The translations under genes and the position numbers were made by a program. From positions 97,670-161,669 of the forward strand of contig CANMIP010000013.1 of assembly GCA_947497945.1 (NCBI GenBank): a stretch of 64,000 nt of DNA, in the 5' to 3' direction. Of this stretch, positions 1-10,125 are shown one piece after another. The number at the start of each line of letters is the position of its first letter. The stretch's first letter is position 1. This stretch comes from an uncultured Tropicimonas sp. (GTDB taxonomy: Bacteria > Pseudomonadota > Alphaproteobacteria > Rhodobacterales > Rhodobacteraceae). The notes beneath the pieces were generated by a model. It ran no database searches. It was not told the origin of the DNA and saw nothing but the letters and a program-made list of their open reading frames with translations.

Positions 1-777
1 GGCGATGCGCGCGGCGATGCGTTCGGCCATCTCGTCCTGGCCCTGGAACTGGTCCTGCGGGGTGGTTGCATGGCTGAAATGGCTGGTCAGGATGATCGCG
101 TCCTGGGCCGCATCGACCACCTGGACGGTGATGCAGATCGTGCCATCCGTGCGGCGGATGCTGCCCTCCACCACGAAGCTGGGGCGGAAGGCCGCGTGGA
201 TCTGGGCAATGCTCAACTGGTCCCGCTTCGCCTTTTCCGTGGTGGAACGGGAGAAGACGGAGAAGGATTTGAACCGTGACAGATCCGAGATCGTTTCCTC
301 CGTCAGCCCGTGGGCGAAGGCCGCATCCTCCCCGCCAGCGGTGAAATCGTCGAAAGGCAGCACGGCGATGGAGGGCTTCTCTCCCCGTTCGGTCTCCGCC
401 GGAGCGCCCTTGGCCTTCGGCGGGGCGCCATCCCAGGAGATGTGGAACCCCGGCACGTAGGAGCCCTTGCCCAGGGTGATCCGAACAGGATCCTCGGCGC
501 CTTCTGCGGCGAAATACCGGTCCAGCTTGTGGCGCAGGGCGCGGGCTTCGACGCGCACGATCGTATCGGCCGAGGGGTCGAAATCGGCCGGGCGGTCAAA
601 GACCTCGACGCCGATCGTGTAGCCCTTGATCCGGTCGGCCCGACCTTCCAGGCTCTCTTCGACGACGAAACGCAGGAAATCGGACAGGCGCGGCGCATGG
701 GCGAAATGCGGGCTGGCGAGGATATGCGCCAGTTGCGTCTCGATGACTTCCCTCGGTAGCGACGTCAAAAGCTCCAC
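1..777 (-). CDS. TolB/FlgO-domain putative regulator (partial; C-terminus outside window)
   Basis: The minus-strand frame is open from about 777 to the window edge, so about 259 N-terminal residues are seen and the C-terminus is missing. The first ~110 residues are of the type found in CadC-like or adenylate-cyclase-associated proteins: a segment with FDRPADFDPSADTIVRVE followed by a basic helix. After a linker comes a TolB/FlgO-like domain that starts near SIAVLPFDDF and continues through SFVVEGSIRRTDG and VQVVDAAQDAIILT. Proteins with this layout usually end in TPR repeats or a cyclase domain and act as regulators or signalling proteins; the missing half would decide. The GTG at 777 was chosen because AAGGA lies 7 bases upstream. 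A GTG at 846 is in frame but its ribosome site is too close. There is no obvious tie to the downstream genes, which are divergent. Confidence 0.7.
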   Translation of the reverse strand, partial: MELLTSLPREVIETQLAHILASPHFAHAPRLSDFLRFVVEESLEGRADRIKGYTIGVEVFDRPADFDPSADTIVRVEARALRHKLDRYFAAEGAEDPVRITLGKGSYVPGFHISWDGAPPKAKGAPAETERGEKPSIAVLPFDDFTAGGEDAAFAHGLTEETISDLSRFKSFSVFSRSTTEKAKRDQLSIAQIHAAFRPSFVVEGSIRRTDGTICITVQVVDAAQDAIILTSHFSHATTPQDQFQGQDEMAERIAARIA

Positions 778-917
778 GGCCTCGTCCTTCTGTTCCCGGG
801 ACCGTCTCGTCCCGGAATTCCGCGCAGCGCGCTCACGGTGAGTCACTCCCTTGCGGCCCTGTCATCTGGTCCCATATCGGTGAACGGAGATACCGGCATT
901 TTGGAAGGGACGCCGAG

Positions 918-1223
918 ATGGAGGCGCAGGTCGAGAAACCGGATTCGGTGGCGGCGCTGCTATCGGGAATATGGGTCTCGCTGGACCATCTGGAAAGGGT
1001 GGCCAGCGCAGAAAGCCGATCCGAATTGCCGCATCTGAGCGACAGGTTTTCGGTGCTGCGGGCCGATCTGAAGGCGTTGGCGGGCGATCTGGAGCGGCTG
1101 GGGCGGTCGGGTCGGCGCTGCGAGGCCGGCATCGCGACGGTTCGGGACCGGGAGTGGTTCGCCCTGCAAATGGCCCTTCAGGTCTACCGGGCGGCTCTCG
1201 GGGAGTTTCCGCCACGGGGGTGA
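918..1223 (+). CDS. Small hypothetical helical protein (101 aa)
   Basis: I do not recognise this 101-residue protein. It is predicted soluble and largely helical, with a hydrophobic stretch ALLSGIWVSLDHLERVA near residues 13-28 and charged helices through RFSVLRADLKALAGDLERL. The GGAAGGGA sequence 7 bases before the ATG is a good ribosome site, which favours a real gene. It lies between the divergent TolB/FlgO-type gene and the Crp/Fnr gene and ends 76 bases before the latter, so the two could be co-transcribed. It has no signal peptide, no cysteine pair that would suggest a metal or redox centre, and no recognisable motif. Confidence 0.5.
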   Translation: MEAQVEKPDSVAALLSGIWVSLDHLERVASAESRSELPHLSDRFSVLRADLKALAGDLERLGRSGRRCEAGIATVRDREWFALQMALQVYRAALGEFPPRG

Positions 1224-1299
1224 GCCGGATGCCCCGGGTCGAGAGCGCCGGTCGGGCCGTGTTCGCAGCGCTGGCGCCAGACGTGAAAGGAGTACAAGT

Positions 1300-2097
1300 A
1301 TGGACCAGTCGGCCATCGTACCGGACAAGCCCGTCGAATTGCTGATACGCAAATCCCTGCATCCCGCAGCCCCGGCACCACATGGAAGCGACATGGCCGC
1401 ACATTCCGCCCATGCTCGGGCGGGAGGCGGCGTTGCGCGCGCCAGCGGGAAACGGGCGGCGGCGCAAAAGGCGTCGCGGCGGTTGCAGGCCTGTTTCGAG
1501 GAGGGCGCCCACGAGCGCCACTACCAGCCGAACAGCACCATCCTGCTGCAGGGCGAACCGGCCCGCACGATGTACCTGGTGCAGTCGGGCACAGTCCGCT
1601 GCTGCCGGTTCGACGCCGAGGGCAACCGGCAGATCTTCGACTTCCTGTCCAAGGGCTTCTTCCTCGGCGTGGCGGATGTCGGGGTCTGGCATTACACCGC
1701 CGAAGCCGTCGATCATGTTATCCTGCGGGCAACACCGCAGCAGCGCATCGTCGATGCTTGCTGCCGGGACCCCGCCTTGCGCGACGCGTTCCGCGGCTAT
1801 GCCTGCTCTGTCCTGGAACGCCGCGAGGAACAGCTGATCTCGCTGGTGCATCTGAATGCGCAGGAGCGGCTGCTGGGGTTTCTCGAAGACTATGCCGGGC
1901 GCCGGAGCAGCGACGGCTACGTGGTGTTGCCGATGCAGCGCCATGACATCGCCGACTATCTCGGCCTGAGCGTGGAAACGGTCAGCCGCGCCTTTTCCGA
2001 ACTCAAGCGCAAGTCGTTGATCGACATGGCGACACCGGAGAAATTCCGCCTGCTGCCGGCTGCCGGCACGCAGTCCGGTACATTGCTGATCCACTGA
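1300..2097 (+). CDS. Crp/Fnr-family transcriptional regulator (FixK/DNR-like)
   Basis: The protein has an N-terminal extension of about 60 residues, then a cyclic-nucleotide-binding-like beta-roll (about 75-160, with LLQGEPARTMYLVQSGTVR), a dimerisation helix and a C-terminal winged helix. The recognition helix reads LSVETVSRAF, with the E-x-x-S-R signature at 226-230 typical of FNR-type proteins that read TTGAT half-sites. The N-terminal cysteine cluster of true FNR is missing: C65 stands alone and the others are CC pairs at 101-102 and 154-155. It therefore looks more like FixK, DNR or NnrR than an iron-sulphur sensor. The start is supported by AGGAG 7 bases upstream. It is convergent with the N-ATPase operon, and an FNR/FixK-like box upstream of atpD is a plausible target (inference). 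Confidence 0.87.
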   Translation: MDQSAIVPDKPVELLIRKSLHPAAPAPHGSDMAAHSAHARAGGGVARASGKRAAAQKASRRLQACFEEGAHERHYQPNSTILLQGEPARTMYLVQSGTVRCCRFDAEGNRQIFDFLSKGFFLGVADVGVWHYTAEAVDHVILRATPQQRIVDACCRDPALRDAFRGYACSVLERREEQLISLVHLNAQERLLGFLEDYAGRRSSDGYVVLPMQRHDIADYLGLSVETVSRAFSELKRKSLIDMATPEKFRLLPAAGTQSGTLLIH

Positions 2098-2166
2098 CGC
2101 ACCGGGCCGGAGGTCGGGGACGATCCCGTGGACGGCTTCCGCCGACCCGGAGCTTGCGAGGCGGGC

Positions 2167-3081
2167 TTATGTCGCATCGTGAGCCTTGTTGGCCCGGCGC
2201 CGGGGTTTGCGAAAGGCATCGAAGCCTGCCGTGAGGTCCAGCAACTCGGCGGTGATCTCGCTCTGCCGCAGCCTGCGACTGTCGGCCCGGGCGGACTCCA
2301 ACCTGTCATCCACTGTTTCTTCCGCCTGCTGCATCCGTGCCATTCGCGCCGCGTTTTCGGTGACCAGCGCCTCGGCGCTGGCACGAAACAGGCTCGCAAA
2401 GAGATGGCCGCGCACCAGGTCGCCCAGGACCTCCTCGACCGGGCCGGCAACGGTCGGCAGCGAGCGGGAGGGCCAGGGCCGGGCCTGGAGGGTGTCGAGC
2501 AGGTCCCTGTCCAGCGGCAGCAGCATGCGGAGGGACGAGGCAGCAGATCCGTCCTGCTGGCGCTCGCGAAAGGCGATCCTGGCCGTCAGGCTGCGCGGAA
2601 GATTGGCCCGGCGGATTCCGTCCAGATGCCGCGCCAGCCGGTTGGCCAGCCGCACGATGCCGTCTGTCGACGCGGGCGTCAGGTAGGTCCGCGCCACGGC
2701 GATCCGCTGTTCGGCCAGCGCATCGGCCATCTGCGCGCCGACGCAGAGCACGGTCCAGGGCTCGCCTGCGCCCCTGGCGATATCGCGCGCGACATCGCCG
2801 GCCAGGGCTTCGTTGTAATTGCCGCACAGGCCGTGATCGGAGCCAAACACGACCAGCACACGGGTTTCAGGCGCATCGCGCGTACGCGGCATTGGGCCAT
2901 GGCAGTGAAGGAAGGCCTGCAAGCCTTCCAGCACGGTGGCGTGATAGGCCTCGATCGCCCGCGCGGCCTGCTCATAGGGGGCCGCATTCAGCATCGAAAC
3001 CGTCTTCATCGTGTGAACGATGCCGCGGATGCTCTCCAGGCTCCGTGTCTTGCGGGCAAGGCTCTCAAGCGTCCGGGCCAT
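2167..3081 (-). CDS. atpG: N-ATPase F1 gamma subunit
   Basis: This is the last gene of the nine-gene N-ATPase operon, 304 residues. Gamma forms the central rotor shaft that couples the c-ring to the alpha/beta hexamer. The N-terminal helix [20 protein letters not shown] and the central segment [19 protein letters not shown] match the family, in which the 'SD.GLCG.(Y/F)N' block is conserved. The C-terminal helix that enters the hexamer is present. The start overlaps the end of atpA by 17 bases, which suggests translational coupling. Stand-alone operons lacking a delta subunit gene and ending in atpG are typical of N-type ATPases. The gene is convergent with the Crp/Fnr gene, 69 bases away. Confidence 0.93.
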   Translation of the reverse strand: MARTLESLARKTRSLESIRGIVHTMKTVSMLNAAPYEQAARAIEAYHATVLEGLQAFLHCHGPMPRTRDAPETRVLVVFGSDHGLCGNYNEALAGDVARDIARGAGEPWTVLCVGAQMADALAEQRIAVARTYLTPASTDGIVRLANRLARHLDGIRRANLPRSLTARIAFRERQQDGSAASSLRMLLPLDRDLLDTLQARPWPSRSLPTVAGPVEEVLGDLVRGHLFASLFRASAEALVTENAARMARMQQAEETVDDRLESARADSRRLRQSEITAELLDLTAGFDAFRKPRRRANKAHDAT

Positions 3082-4606
3082 CGGTCTGCCTCCCGTGCTG
3101 CGCGATGATCCTGTGGGCCAGCGCGCGGAGCCGTTCCCGCGCGCCCTCTGTCAGGGGCGCCTCCTCGGCTAGGTGTTCGGCGATCTCTCCCTGCTCGTCG
3201 CTCGCCGCAGATCGCAGCCGAGCCATCGCCTCGGCCATCGTCCGTTCGTTCATGCCGTCGAACTGACCCTCCATGGCCGCGACCAGAACGGCGAGTTGCT
3301 CGCGCGCCGACATCGGATCGCTCTCGCCCTGGCGCAGGGCGCCGCGTATGGCGCTGCCCCGCGCCAGCCGCGCCCGCGTCGCATCGTCCAGCCGCGTGCC
3401 GAACCGGGCGAACTCCTCCAGCTCCTCGAATTGTGACAGCGTCACCCGCAGGTTGGCCGCGACCGAGCGGAGCGCGGGGCTCTGCGCCTTGCCGCCAACC
3501 CGCGAGACCGAAACGCCCAGGTCGACCGCCGGAAACAGGTTCCGCCGCACCAACCGGGGCGAGAGGTAGATCTGCCCGTCGGTGATCGAGATGAGGTTGG
3601 TCGGGATATAGGCCGACAGGTTGCCGGCCTGGGTCTCGACCACGGGCAGCACGGTGATCGAGCCGCCGCCGGCATGGTCCGCGAACTGCCCGCCACGTTC
3701 CAGCAGCCGCGCGTGGACGAAGAAGATGTCGCCCGGAAAGGCCTCGCGGCCGGGCGGGCGGCGTAGGAGAAGCGACAGCTCGCGATAGGAGCGGGCGTGA
3801 TGCGTCAGGTCGTCCAGGACCATCAGCACGTCGCGGGCCTGCCCGGCGAAATACTCTGCCACGCTCATCGCGGCATAGGGCGCGAGCCAGGCCAGCCCCG
3901 CGGCCTCGTCATCTCCGGCGGCAATGACAAGCGTCCGGGGCATCATCCCGCCTTCACGGATCGCGGCGATCACCCGGGCGACGGCATCGCCGCGCTGGCC
4001 GATCGCGCAGTAGATACAGATCACGCCGGTATCGGTCTGGTTGAGGATGGCGCCGACGCCGAGCGAGGTCTTGCCGGTGCGGCGGTCGCCGATGATCAGC
4101 TCACGCTGGCCGAGCCCGACCGGCACGGCGGCGTCGATCACCTTGATCCCGGTCCTGAGTGGGCGCGTGACCGGCAGGCGATCGAGGATCGCCTTCGCGT
4201 CGGCCTCCACCGGCCGGGAGGTGATCGCCTCGATCGGTCCATTCCCGTCCAGCGGCGCTCCGAGCGAATCGACGACCCGCCCCAGGAGCTCCGGCCCGAC
4301 GGCGATGCTGGCGACCTTGTGCGACCGAAGGACCTCTTCGCCGACGCTGACCCGGTCGCTTGCCCCGAGCAGGACGACGCCCAGCCGGCCGGGCTCCAGG
4401 TCCAGGACCATCCCCTGCACGCCGCTGGCAAATATCAGCAACTCGTCGGCCAGCGCGCGTTCCAGCCCGCTGACAATGGCAATCCCGTCGCCAATCTCGG
4501 CGACATGGCCGATCTCGCTCAGGCGCGGCCCGGGCGCCTCGCAGGCCAGCAGCCCCTGCAGGAGCGCCTCGGGGGTCGCCGTGGACCTGCCGACATTGCC
4601 ACTCAT
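3065..4606 (-). CDS. atpA: N-ATPase F1 alpha subunit
   Basis: This 513-residue regulatory nucleotide-binding subunit forms the hexamer with AtpD. The P-loop GDRRTGKT is at 173-180, the usual alpha-subunit form, followed by the QRG stretch ([15 protein letters not shown]). The block [32 protein letters not shown], with the R of SRVGG, is the conserved 'arginine finger' region. The frame is open further upstream, but the ATG at 4606 gives the family N-terminus and an ATGA overlap with atpF. The C-terminus is rich in Glu/Ala and ends 17 bases inside atpG. It differs from housekeeping alpha chains in its divergent N-terminus, as expected for the N-ATPase branch. Confidence 0.95.
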   Translation of the reverse strand: MSGNVGRSTATPEALLQGLLACEAPGPRLSEIGHVAEIGDGIAIVSGLERALADELLIFASGVQGMVLDLEPGRLGVVLLGASDRVSVGEEVLRSHKVASIAVGPELLGRVVDSLGAPLDGNGPIEAITSRPVEADAKAILDRLPVTRPLRTGIKVIDAAVPVGLGQRELIIGDRRTGKTSLGVGAILNQTDTGVICIYCAIGQRGDAVARVIAAIREGGMMPRTLVIAAGDDEAAGLAWLAPYAAMSVAEYFAGQARDVLMVLDDLTHHARSYRELSLLLRRPPGREAFPGDIFFVHARLLERGGQFADHAGGGSITVLPVVETQAGNLSAYIPTNLISITDGQIYLSPRLVRRNLFPAVDLGVSVSRVGGKAQSPALRSVAANLRVTLSQFEELEEFARFGTRLDDATRARLARGSAIRGALRQGESDPMSAREQLAVLVAAMEGQFDGMNERTMAEAMARLRSAASDEQGEIAEHLAEEAPLTEGARERLRALAHRIIAQHGRQTDGPDA

Positions 4607-5367
4607 CGTGCCTCTCCTGATGGTGTCGCAAGCGCCGCGAGTTGGGCCTCGAACCGGGCGTCGAGACCGTCGAGATAGGTGTCGATGGTCCAGGACAGCT
4701 CCGCGCCTCCCATCCGCAGGACAACGCCGGGGGACTGGGATGCATCCGTGGCAAATGTCAGCTGCGTGTCGGGCAGGACCGATGCGAGGCTTTCGGAGAA
4801 TGCCGCTTTCGAGGCCTCTGACAACGGCGCCTGGCTGGTGAGCACGCCGGCGCGCCCTTGTCCGACGGCGGCGCGGATCTCGGGCGCCATCGCGCGGGCC
4901 TGCCCGGCAAGATGGCGCGCCATGGTCTCTTCCAGCTCCGCATCCGCCAGGTCGAGCAAGGCCTTGCGGGTCGTCGACAACAGTGCGCGCGCCCCGGCCT
5001 GGTGCAGCCCGTCCGTGAACCTGCGCGTGTCCTGGTCCATCTGACTGCGCCATGTCTGGCGTTCCTGCTCCAGTCGCTTGCGTGCCTCCTTCACGAGCCC
5101 GTCGGCTTGCTCCTGCGCCTGTCGACGCCGGCTGTCCGTCAGCTCGGAATGTCGTTCTTCCAGGGTTTCAAGCTTCGCACGATACTCTGCTTCGACCGCC
5201 TCGGACTCCTCTCGCGCCCGCACGGCGTTCTGCATGCGCGCCGCGATTTCGGCTTCGCGGGCGTCGATCCCGTCAAGGATCGGCCGGAAAAGGAACCGCT
5301 TGAGCAGCCATAGCAGCACAAGGAAGTTGCCGATCTGGGCCGCGACGATAATCCAGTCGATGGACAT
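4603..5367 (-). CDS. atpF: N-ATPase Fo b subunit (peripheral stalk)
   Basis: At 254 residues this is longer than the ~160 of ordinary b subunits, as known for N-ATPases, where b may also take over the role of the missing delta subunit. There is one N-terminal membrane helix (residues 4-25, [20 protein letters not shown]), then [20 protein letters not shown] and a long charged coiled coil to about residue 130. A C-terminal globular part resembles delta/b' fusion ends. ATG 5367 is followed after 764 bases by an ATGA overlap with atpA. No atpH (delta) gene is found anywhere in the operon. Confidence 0.92.
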   Translation of the reverse strand: MSIDWIIVAAQIGNFLVLLWLLKRFLFRPILDGIDAREAEIAARMQNAVRAREESEAVEAEYRAKLETLEERHSELTDSRRRQAQEQADGLVKEARKRLEQERQTWRSQMDQDTRRFTDGLHQAGARALLSTTRKALLDLADAELEETMARHLAGQARAMAPEIRAAVGQGRAGVLTSQAPLSEASKAAFSESLASVLPDTQLTFATDASQSPGVVLRMGGAELSWTIDTYLDGLDARFEAQLAALATPSGEAR

Positions 5368-5370
5368 GGC

Positions 5371-5640
5371 TCACCCGCCCGCCACCATGTTCCAGAACGG
5401 GTTGGCGAAGATGAGGATCATGGCGACCACGAAACAGTAGATCGCGGTGGATTCGATCATCGCGAGGCTGACGAAAAGTGTCCGCGAGATGCTCGGCGCG
5501 GCATCGGGCTGCTGGGCCATCGCGGTCATCGCTGCCGCCGCCGCGCGGCCTTCGCCCAGGGCCGGACCGATTGCCCCGAAGGCAACGGTCATCCCGGCGC
5601 TGAAGATCGAGACGATTGCGATGAGGGAAAGCTCTGTCAT
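5371..5640 (-). CDS. atpE: N-ATPase Fo c subunit with Na+-type ligands
   Basis: This 89-residue double-helix proteolipid forms the rotor ring. Helix 1 carries FGAIGPALGEG with a second carboxylate, E30; helix 2 carries MIESTAIYCFVVAMIL with E63, S64 and T65. An acidic residue in both hairpin helices and the E-S-T motif are the signature described for Na+-translocating N-ATPases; proton rings usually lack them. The loop between the helices, AQQPDAAPSISRT, holds the conserved polar QP contact for the stalk. The ATG overlaps the atpB stop as ATGA. Na+ specificity is inferred from these ligands and needs transport assays. Confidence 0.94.
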   Translation of the reverse strand: MTELSLIAIVSIFSAGMTVAFGAIGPALGEGRAAAAAMTAMAQQPDAAPSISRTLFVSLAMIESTAIYCFVVAMILIFANPFWNMVAGG

Positions 5641-6356
5641 GGGGTTTCCTTTCCTTGTGCGGGTCCTGGAGCGGGGCCGGTCGCGGGCGGCTGTGACGGC
5701 GCCGTGGCGCTGGAGATGTAGACAGTTGCCAGAACCGAGAAGATATAGGCCTGGATCAGCCCGGTCAGCAGGCCCAGCATGTCCATCACCACCGGCAGGA
5801 AGAACGGCGCCACGCCCAGCAGGATCGCCGCGATCACCGCGCCGCTCATGATGTTGCCGTAGAGCCGGATCGCCAGCGAGACCGCGCGCGAGAACTCGGT
5901 GAGGACGTTGAAGGGCAGCATGACGATGGAGGGCCGCGTGTAGTTGCGCAGGTAGCCGCCCAGCCCGCGGCTGGTGATGCCGAAGAGCGGCACCGCGATC
6001 AGCACCGCCAGCGCCAGGGCCGTTGTCGTCGAGAGCGACGCGGTGGGCGGGTGGAAGCCCGGCACCACCAGCAGCAGGTTCGAGGTCGCGACGAACAGGA
6101 ACAGCGTGCCGGCGAAATACAGCAGGTGCGGCGCCCGGCGGCCGGTGACCTCTTCGATCTGGCCTTCGATCCCCTGCACGATGACCTCCAGCGCCGTGCG
6201 CCAGCGGCTCGGTGGCTGTTCCGGGCGCAGGCGCCGGGTCACCAGCCAGGCGGAGCCGGTCAGAAGCGCCATCACGATCCAGGTGAACAGGACCGTGGCG
6301 CTGATCGAGCGGCCCAGGATCGTGAACAGGGTGATCTCGTCGGGGGACAGGGTCAT
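5637..6356 (-). CDS. atpB: N-ATPase Fo a subunit
   Basis: This 239-residue membrane stator subunit forms the ion half-channels next to the c-ring. There are about five or six hydrophobic segments. The helix FSRAVSLAIRLYGNIMSGAVIAAILL carries the arginine of 'LAIRLYGN', essential throughout the family. The start MTLSPDEITLF at 6356 gives the ATGA overlap with atpR; the frame is open further upstream but that part does not resemble the family. The C-terminus, rich in Pro/Ala/Gly, is a poorly conserved extension. Confidence 0.93.
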   Translation of the reverse strand: MTLSPDEITLFTILGRSISATVLFTWIVMALLTGSAWLVTRRLRPEQPPSRWRTALEVIVQGIEGQIEEVTGRRAPHLLYFAGTLFLFVATSNLLLVVPGFHPPTASLSTTTALALAVLIAVPLFGITSRGLGGYLRNYTRPSIVMLPFNVLTEFSRAVSLAIRLYGNIMSGAVIAAILLGVAPFFLPVVMDMLGLLTGLIQAYIFSVLATVYISSATAPSQPPATGPAPGPAQGKETP

Positions 6357-6658
6357 GGCGCATCCCCCTGCGCGCCGAACCACCGCGCCCCGGCCGGCGA
6401 GGTGGCGACACTGCGCGTCGCAAGGAAGGCCAGCGCATAGCCCGTTGCGGCCCAGGGCCCCGCTGCCCACGCGACCGCCCAGCCGATGGCCAGCAAGCCG
6501 GCAATCCGCAGCGCCGCGCTCAGGGCGAGCACTGCCCCGGGATGTGCGCCCGCCAGCGCCCGGCGCAGACCGAGGGCGAGGCCGGCGAAGTAGGCCGCAC
6601 TTGCCGCCGCGCCGAGCGCCAGCCCGATGATCCCTGCGCTCCAGTCGATGGGTATCAT
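6353..6658 (-). CDS. atpR: N-ATPase accessory membrane protein AtpR
   Basis: This 101-residue protein has three hydrophobic stretches (about residues 8-27, 44-62 and 64-80). AtpR occurs only in N-ATPase operons, between atpQ and atpB, and is thought to help c-ring assembly or ion access; its exact role is not settled. Identification rests mainly on position, size and the membrane pattern with positively charged loop ends (GLRRALAG, ALRIAG). The start MIPIDWSAG at 6658 overlaps the atpQ stop, and the stop overlaps the atpB start. Confidence 0.85.
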   Translation of the reverse strand: MIPIDWSAGIIGLALGAAASAAYFAGLALGLRRALAGAHPGAVLALSAALRIAGLLAIGWAVAWAAGPWAATGYALAFLATRSVATSPAGARWFGAQGDAP

Positions 6659-6938
6659 TCGTCGCCTCCTTCGCTGCCGATCCACATCCAGGCCAGCACG
6701 GCGCCGAGCACCACGCCGCCCAGCAGCAGCGCCAGCGTCCAGGAGAAGCCCTGTGGCGCGACCCGATCGAGCCAGACCCCAAGGGCCGTGCCCAGCAATG
6801 TCGGCACCGCCACCGACCAGCCGATCACCCCGAAAGCGCCGATCCCGCGCAGCGGGCTTGGCCCGGGATGCGCCCGCCGATGCTCGATCCGCCGCGCGTG
6901 GCGGACGATCTTCCTGGCGTGCCCGTCCGGTTTCCGGC

Positions 6939-6942
<4 letters not shown>
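6655..6942 (-). CDS. atpQ: N-ATPase accessory protein AtpQ (AtpI-like)
   Basis: At 95 residues, it has a strongly basic N-terminus (about residues 1-31, rich in Arg, His and Lys) and two membrane helices around GAFGVIGWSVAVPTLLGTALGVWL and WTLALLLGGVVLGAVLAWMW. This is the AtpI/AtpQ layout: in N-ATPase operons AtpQ replaces AtpI, a chaperone for c-ring assembly and possibly Mg2+ handling. It has ATGA-type overlaps with atpC upstream and atpR downstream. The basic N-terminus is a feature of this copy; its function is unknown. Confidence 0.87.
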
Positions 6943-8749
<1,807 letters not shown>

Positions 8750-8936
8750 TCACAACTGGCAGGCCGGGATTGGGCCGGCGCCTGTCCGGAAGCCGACACA
8801 GCCCTTGGAGGAGGAACGGACCGTGCCGGCTCTTCCCGGTCCCGGCGAAACATCCGCCATCTGTCCCGGTTCGGGAGGTCTTGCGGCGCTTGGTAGACGG
8901 GATGGGAACAGGATAGTCAAAGCGCGCGGCAAATGA

Positions 8937-8950
8937 ATGACCTGCATCAA
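8937..8950. promoter_or_regulatory. FNR/FixK-type box upstream of the N-ATPase operon
   Basis: Read towards atpD the sequence is TTGAT-GCAG-GTCAT, one base off the FixK/DNR consensus TTGAT-N4-GTCAA and close to FNR TTGAT-N4-ATCAA. It lies about 197 bases before the atpD start codon. The Crp/Fnr protein encoded at the other end of the operon has the E-x-x-S-R helix that reads TTGAT, so it is the natural candidate regulator. The distance is longer than for most activator sites, so the real promoter could be well upstream of atpD. Confidence 0.45.
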
Positions 8951-9027
8951 TCTCCGGTTCGGAACCGGGGCCTCAGTGTCGGCGCTCCTCCGGACCTGCG
9001 CAGGCGCAGGGCGCCATTTCGTGCCTG

Positions 9028-9315
9028 TCAGACCAATGGCTCTGGCGCCTGCAACCGGTCCCGTATGAACCCGGCGAACAGCGCTGCGCGAGCGCCGTCG
9101 ATGACCCGGTGACCACGGGAGAAGGACAGCGGCAGCATGCTGCGCGGCGCGAGCTTGTCCTCCCGCAGCACCGCCCGCCAGTGGGCACAGGAGAGGCCCG
9201 GGGTCGCCACTTCCGGCGCGTTGAAGATCGGGGTGACCCCAGTGCCACCAGGCCACCTCAGGCTGGTGATCGTAAAGGTCCTTGGCAAAACCTGTCCTGC
9301 CGCTGCGCGTTCGTT
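9028..9315 (-). pseudogene. Remnant of a 2-oxoacid dehydrogenase E2 (acyltransferase) C-terminus
   Basis: The minus-strand frame encodes only the last ~95 residues of an E2 catalytic domain, as in AceF or AcoC: GGTGVTPIFNAPEVATPGLS, then PLSFSRGHRVIDGARAALF, corresponding to 'GGTGFTPIINAPEVAILG' and the catalytic 'DHRVIDGA'. The catalytic block has R in place of D before GHRVIDGA. The lipoyl domain, the subunit-binding domain and most of the catalytic domain are missing, so it cannot make a working enzyme. It follows directly on the E1-beta remnant, in operon order, with the middle deleted. Confidence 0.8.
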
Positions 9316-9355
9316 CGTTGAGAAAGGCGGCCTGGATGTCGTCGACGCCGGGGAT

Positions 9356-9785
9356 TCAGGCATTCTCGAGATCGGGCGCAAAGGGCACCGGCCTGTGCGG
9401 CGGCGAGACCTGGCGGATCGGCGCCCTCAATGCGGAGCGTACCGGCTCCGCCACGATGGCGGAGATGTCGGAGGTGATCCCGCAGCGCGGTGAGGCCTCG
9501 TCCACAACAACCAGGCGGCCGGTCTTTTCGACCGAGGCGAGGATCGTCTCCTCGTCCAGCGGCGAGGTCGTGCGTGGGTCCATGGCCGTACAAGCGACGC
9601 CCTGCGCGGCCAGCTTCCCGGTCGTCTAACATCACATTGTGCTCGGGGAAGTTCACCGGAGCATCGTCGCGGATCGATTGTGGTATCAAACCCTTGGCCT
9701 TGCAGGGAGAGGAGGGCCACCGGCTTGAGATCGGGAATATGGGTGAAGATCGGGTGAAGGTTCTGGCCATACTGGCTGGCCGCGC
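9356..9785 (-). pseudogene. Remnant of a 2-oxoacid (pyruvate/acetoin) dehydrogenase E1 beta subunit
   Basis: Stretches in different minus-strand frames match the C-terminal half of an E1-beta subunit. From about 9783: YGQNLHPIFTHIPDLKPVALLS. Then in another frame: KGLIPQSIRDDAPVNFPEHNVML. Then, ending at 9356: DPRTTSPLDEETILASVEKTGRLVVVDEASPRCG. At least two frameshifts separate these, and a stop follows LENA where the family continues with a further ~15 residues (the triplets after the stop, IPGVDDIQAAF, still resemble it). The N-terminal half with the thiamine-linked part is gone. This is a decayed pyruvate or acetoin dehydrogenase gene. Confidence 0.8.
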
Positions 9786-10125
9786 GCAGGCCTTTTGCGG
9801 CCGCCCCCCGCCGCCGCGTCGAAGAAAGCGCTTTCGCTGATTGGCGTGTCACAGACTCGCTCGCGCCCGAATTCGGGCCTCACCCCCTTTTTGGGCCTCC
9901 AGAACGCCCCCCCAGGCATCCTGTTCGCTCCCGCCCCTGTGCCGACGGAAATGTCTTCAGCGAGCAGGTCATCGCGCGTGGCACTCGTTGAGTGTCTCGC
10001 GAAATGATCTCTCTGACACTGCCACTCTCTTGCGATATCAATTCAGTAGGGCAGGAAGGCATCGGTTGTGAACGTCGGGCGTTTCGGCGCCGGGACGGAT
10101 ATCGCCCCGGCGCCGGAATGGTCGC
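9786..10125. other. Gene-free stretch between remnants and the idonate cassette
   Basis: No supportable reading frame is seen. The left part may hold further, unrecognisable decay of the E1-beta gene. The right end carries the hairpin at 10085-10115. Confidence 0.4.
10085..10115 (-). terminator. Hairpin after the idonate dehydrogenase gene
   Basis: A perfect 10-bp stem, CGGCGCCGGG with its complement, encloses an 11-base loop and lies 11 bases beyond the stop codon of the idonate-dehydrogenase-like gene. There is no T tract on the minus strand, so it is either a weak terminator or a 3'-end stabiliser. Confidence 0.5.

Noticed and set aside
4607..5053. Upstream extension of the alpha-subunit frame
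   Set aside because: It is inside atpF in another frame and adds residues unrelated to AtpA; the ATG at 4606 overlaps atpF as expected.
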